Shown: piece after piece, positions 63,890 to 64,000 of the stretch | How the letters are laid out: every line of letters starts with the position of its first letter | Position numbering within the stretch: position 1 is the stretch's first letter | Assembly (NCBI RefSeq): GCF_000302455.1 | Contig: NZ_AMPO01000002.1 | Location: 62,001 to 126,000 of the forward strand | Length of the DNA stretch: 64,000 nt | Direction of reading: 5' to 3' | DNA from: Methanobacterium formicicum DSM 3637 | GTDB lineage: Archaea > Methanobacteriota > Methanobacteria > Methanobacteriales > Methanobacteriaceae | The notes under the pieces: generated by a model | The model's input: only the letters and a program-made list of their open reading frames with translations | What the model was told of the DNA's origin: nothing | Database searches by the model: none | Program-made: the position numbers and the translations under genes

Positions 63890-64000
63890 TTAATCTTCCA
63901 GTAATTTTTCCTTCCACAGACTTATATCCTTAAGATAATCTGCTCCACAGCTTTTTATGAATTTTTCACATTCTTCATCTGGATCTCCATCTCCAATGAG
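63890..64000 (-). CDS. C-terminal end of an unidentified protein (cut by window edge)
   Basis: The minus strand reads LIGDGDPDEECEKFIKSCGA, then DYLKDISLWKEKLLED and TAA at 63890-63892. The frame is open to base 64000. Only 36 residues are visible, which is too few for a family. The stop lies at the edge of the degenerate repeat spacer. The tail is acidic and helical. Confidence 0.6.
   Translation of the reverse strand, partial: LIGDGDPDEECEKFIKSCGADYLKDISLWKEKLLED

Overview
The window is a 64 kb piece of an AT-rich euryarchaeal genome, most likely a mesophilic methanogen of the Methanobacterium type. This rests on an archaeal glycerol-1-phosphate dehydrogenase (egsA), F420 biosynthesis (cofC), archaeal PheT and ProS, SecF upstream of SecD, an aspartate carbamoyltransferase regulatory subunit, TATA-box promoters, GGTGA/GGAGG ribosome binding sites and many multi-PAS signalling proteins. 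The genus is inferred from gene content, not from a marker search.

Layout. 1-12 kb: the pheT 3' end, YjbQ, DUF169, pyrI, secF-secD, flavodoxin, and argC and argB separated by a zinc-ribbon membrane-anchored protein and a DUF166 protein. 12-20 kb: an orphan P-loop ATPase on a probably leaderless transcript, a secreted protein, a CadC-like metal sensor, tRNA-Gln, and a two-component set (multi-PAS kinase plus two receiver proteins). 20-21.8 kb: a gene-poor stretch with two GC-rich, foldable elements that look like RNA genes. 21.8-34 kb: trmO, a frameshifted nucleotidyltransferase, a sulfite-oxidase-like enzyme, a B12-radical SAM protein with an overlapping membrane protein, several zinc-ribbon proteins, an ABC-class ATPase, a membrane PP2C phosphatase, mntP and a TPR protein. 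34-40 kb: two more structured elements, a kinase-less PAS protein and small proteins. 40.5-46 kb: a YyaL-type protein, then a NikR-like regulator divergent from a ZnuABC-type metal transporter. 46-57 kb: rpiA, UPF0179, egsA, proS, a lipoprotein, cofC-thiD, an ACT protein and a PaaK-type ligase. 57-61 kb: an oxygen-defence cluster (superoxide dismutase, peroxiredoxin, ferritin, three rubredoxins). 61-64 kb: a repair glycosylase, a 34-residue membrane protein, a lipoprotein, a universal stress protein, a flavin reductase and the C-terminus of an unidentified gene.

Most novel signals. (1) Two GC-rich elements 14 kb apart (20550-20650 and 34838-34915) share a GUCC...GGAC hairpin followed by the same core, GUCC-UUA-AGGCGGUG-AAGGCA; they look like members of one small RNA family. 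(2) 21412-21519 folds as a near-perfect three-way junction. (3) 34009-34140 holds three consecutive strong hairpins. (4) Two genes appear to start at non-standard codons (AUU for the histidine kinase, CUG for a tiny membrane protein) behind very strong ribosome binding sites. (5) About a dozen unrelated short tandem-repeat arrays fill intergenic spacers; several run into gene ends and supply stop codons or, at znuC, the start region.

Functional links. Ferritin, rubredoxins, peroxiredoxin and SOD form a coherent O2/iron response. NikR next to ZnuABC suggests nickel-controlled metal uptake. cofC and thiD overlap by 4 bp, as do secF and secD, so each pair is translationally coupled.
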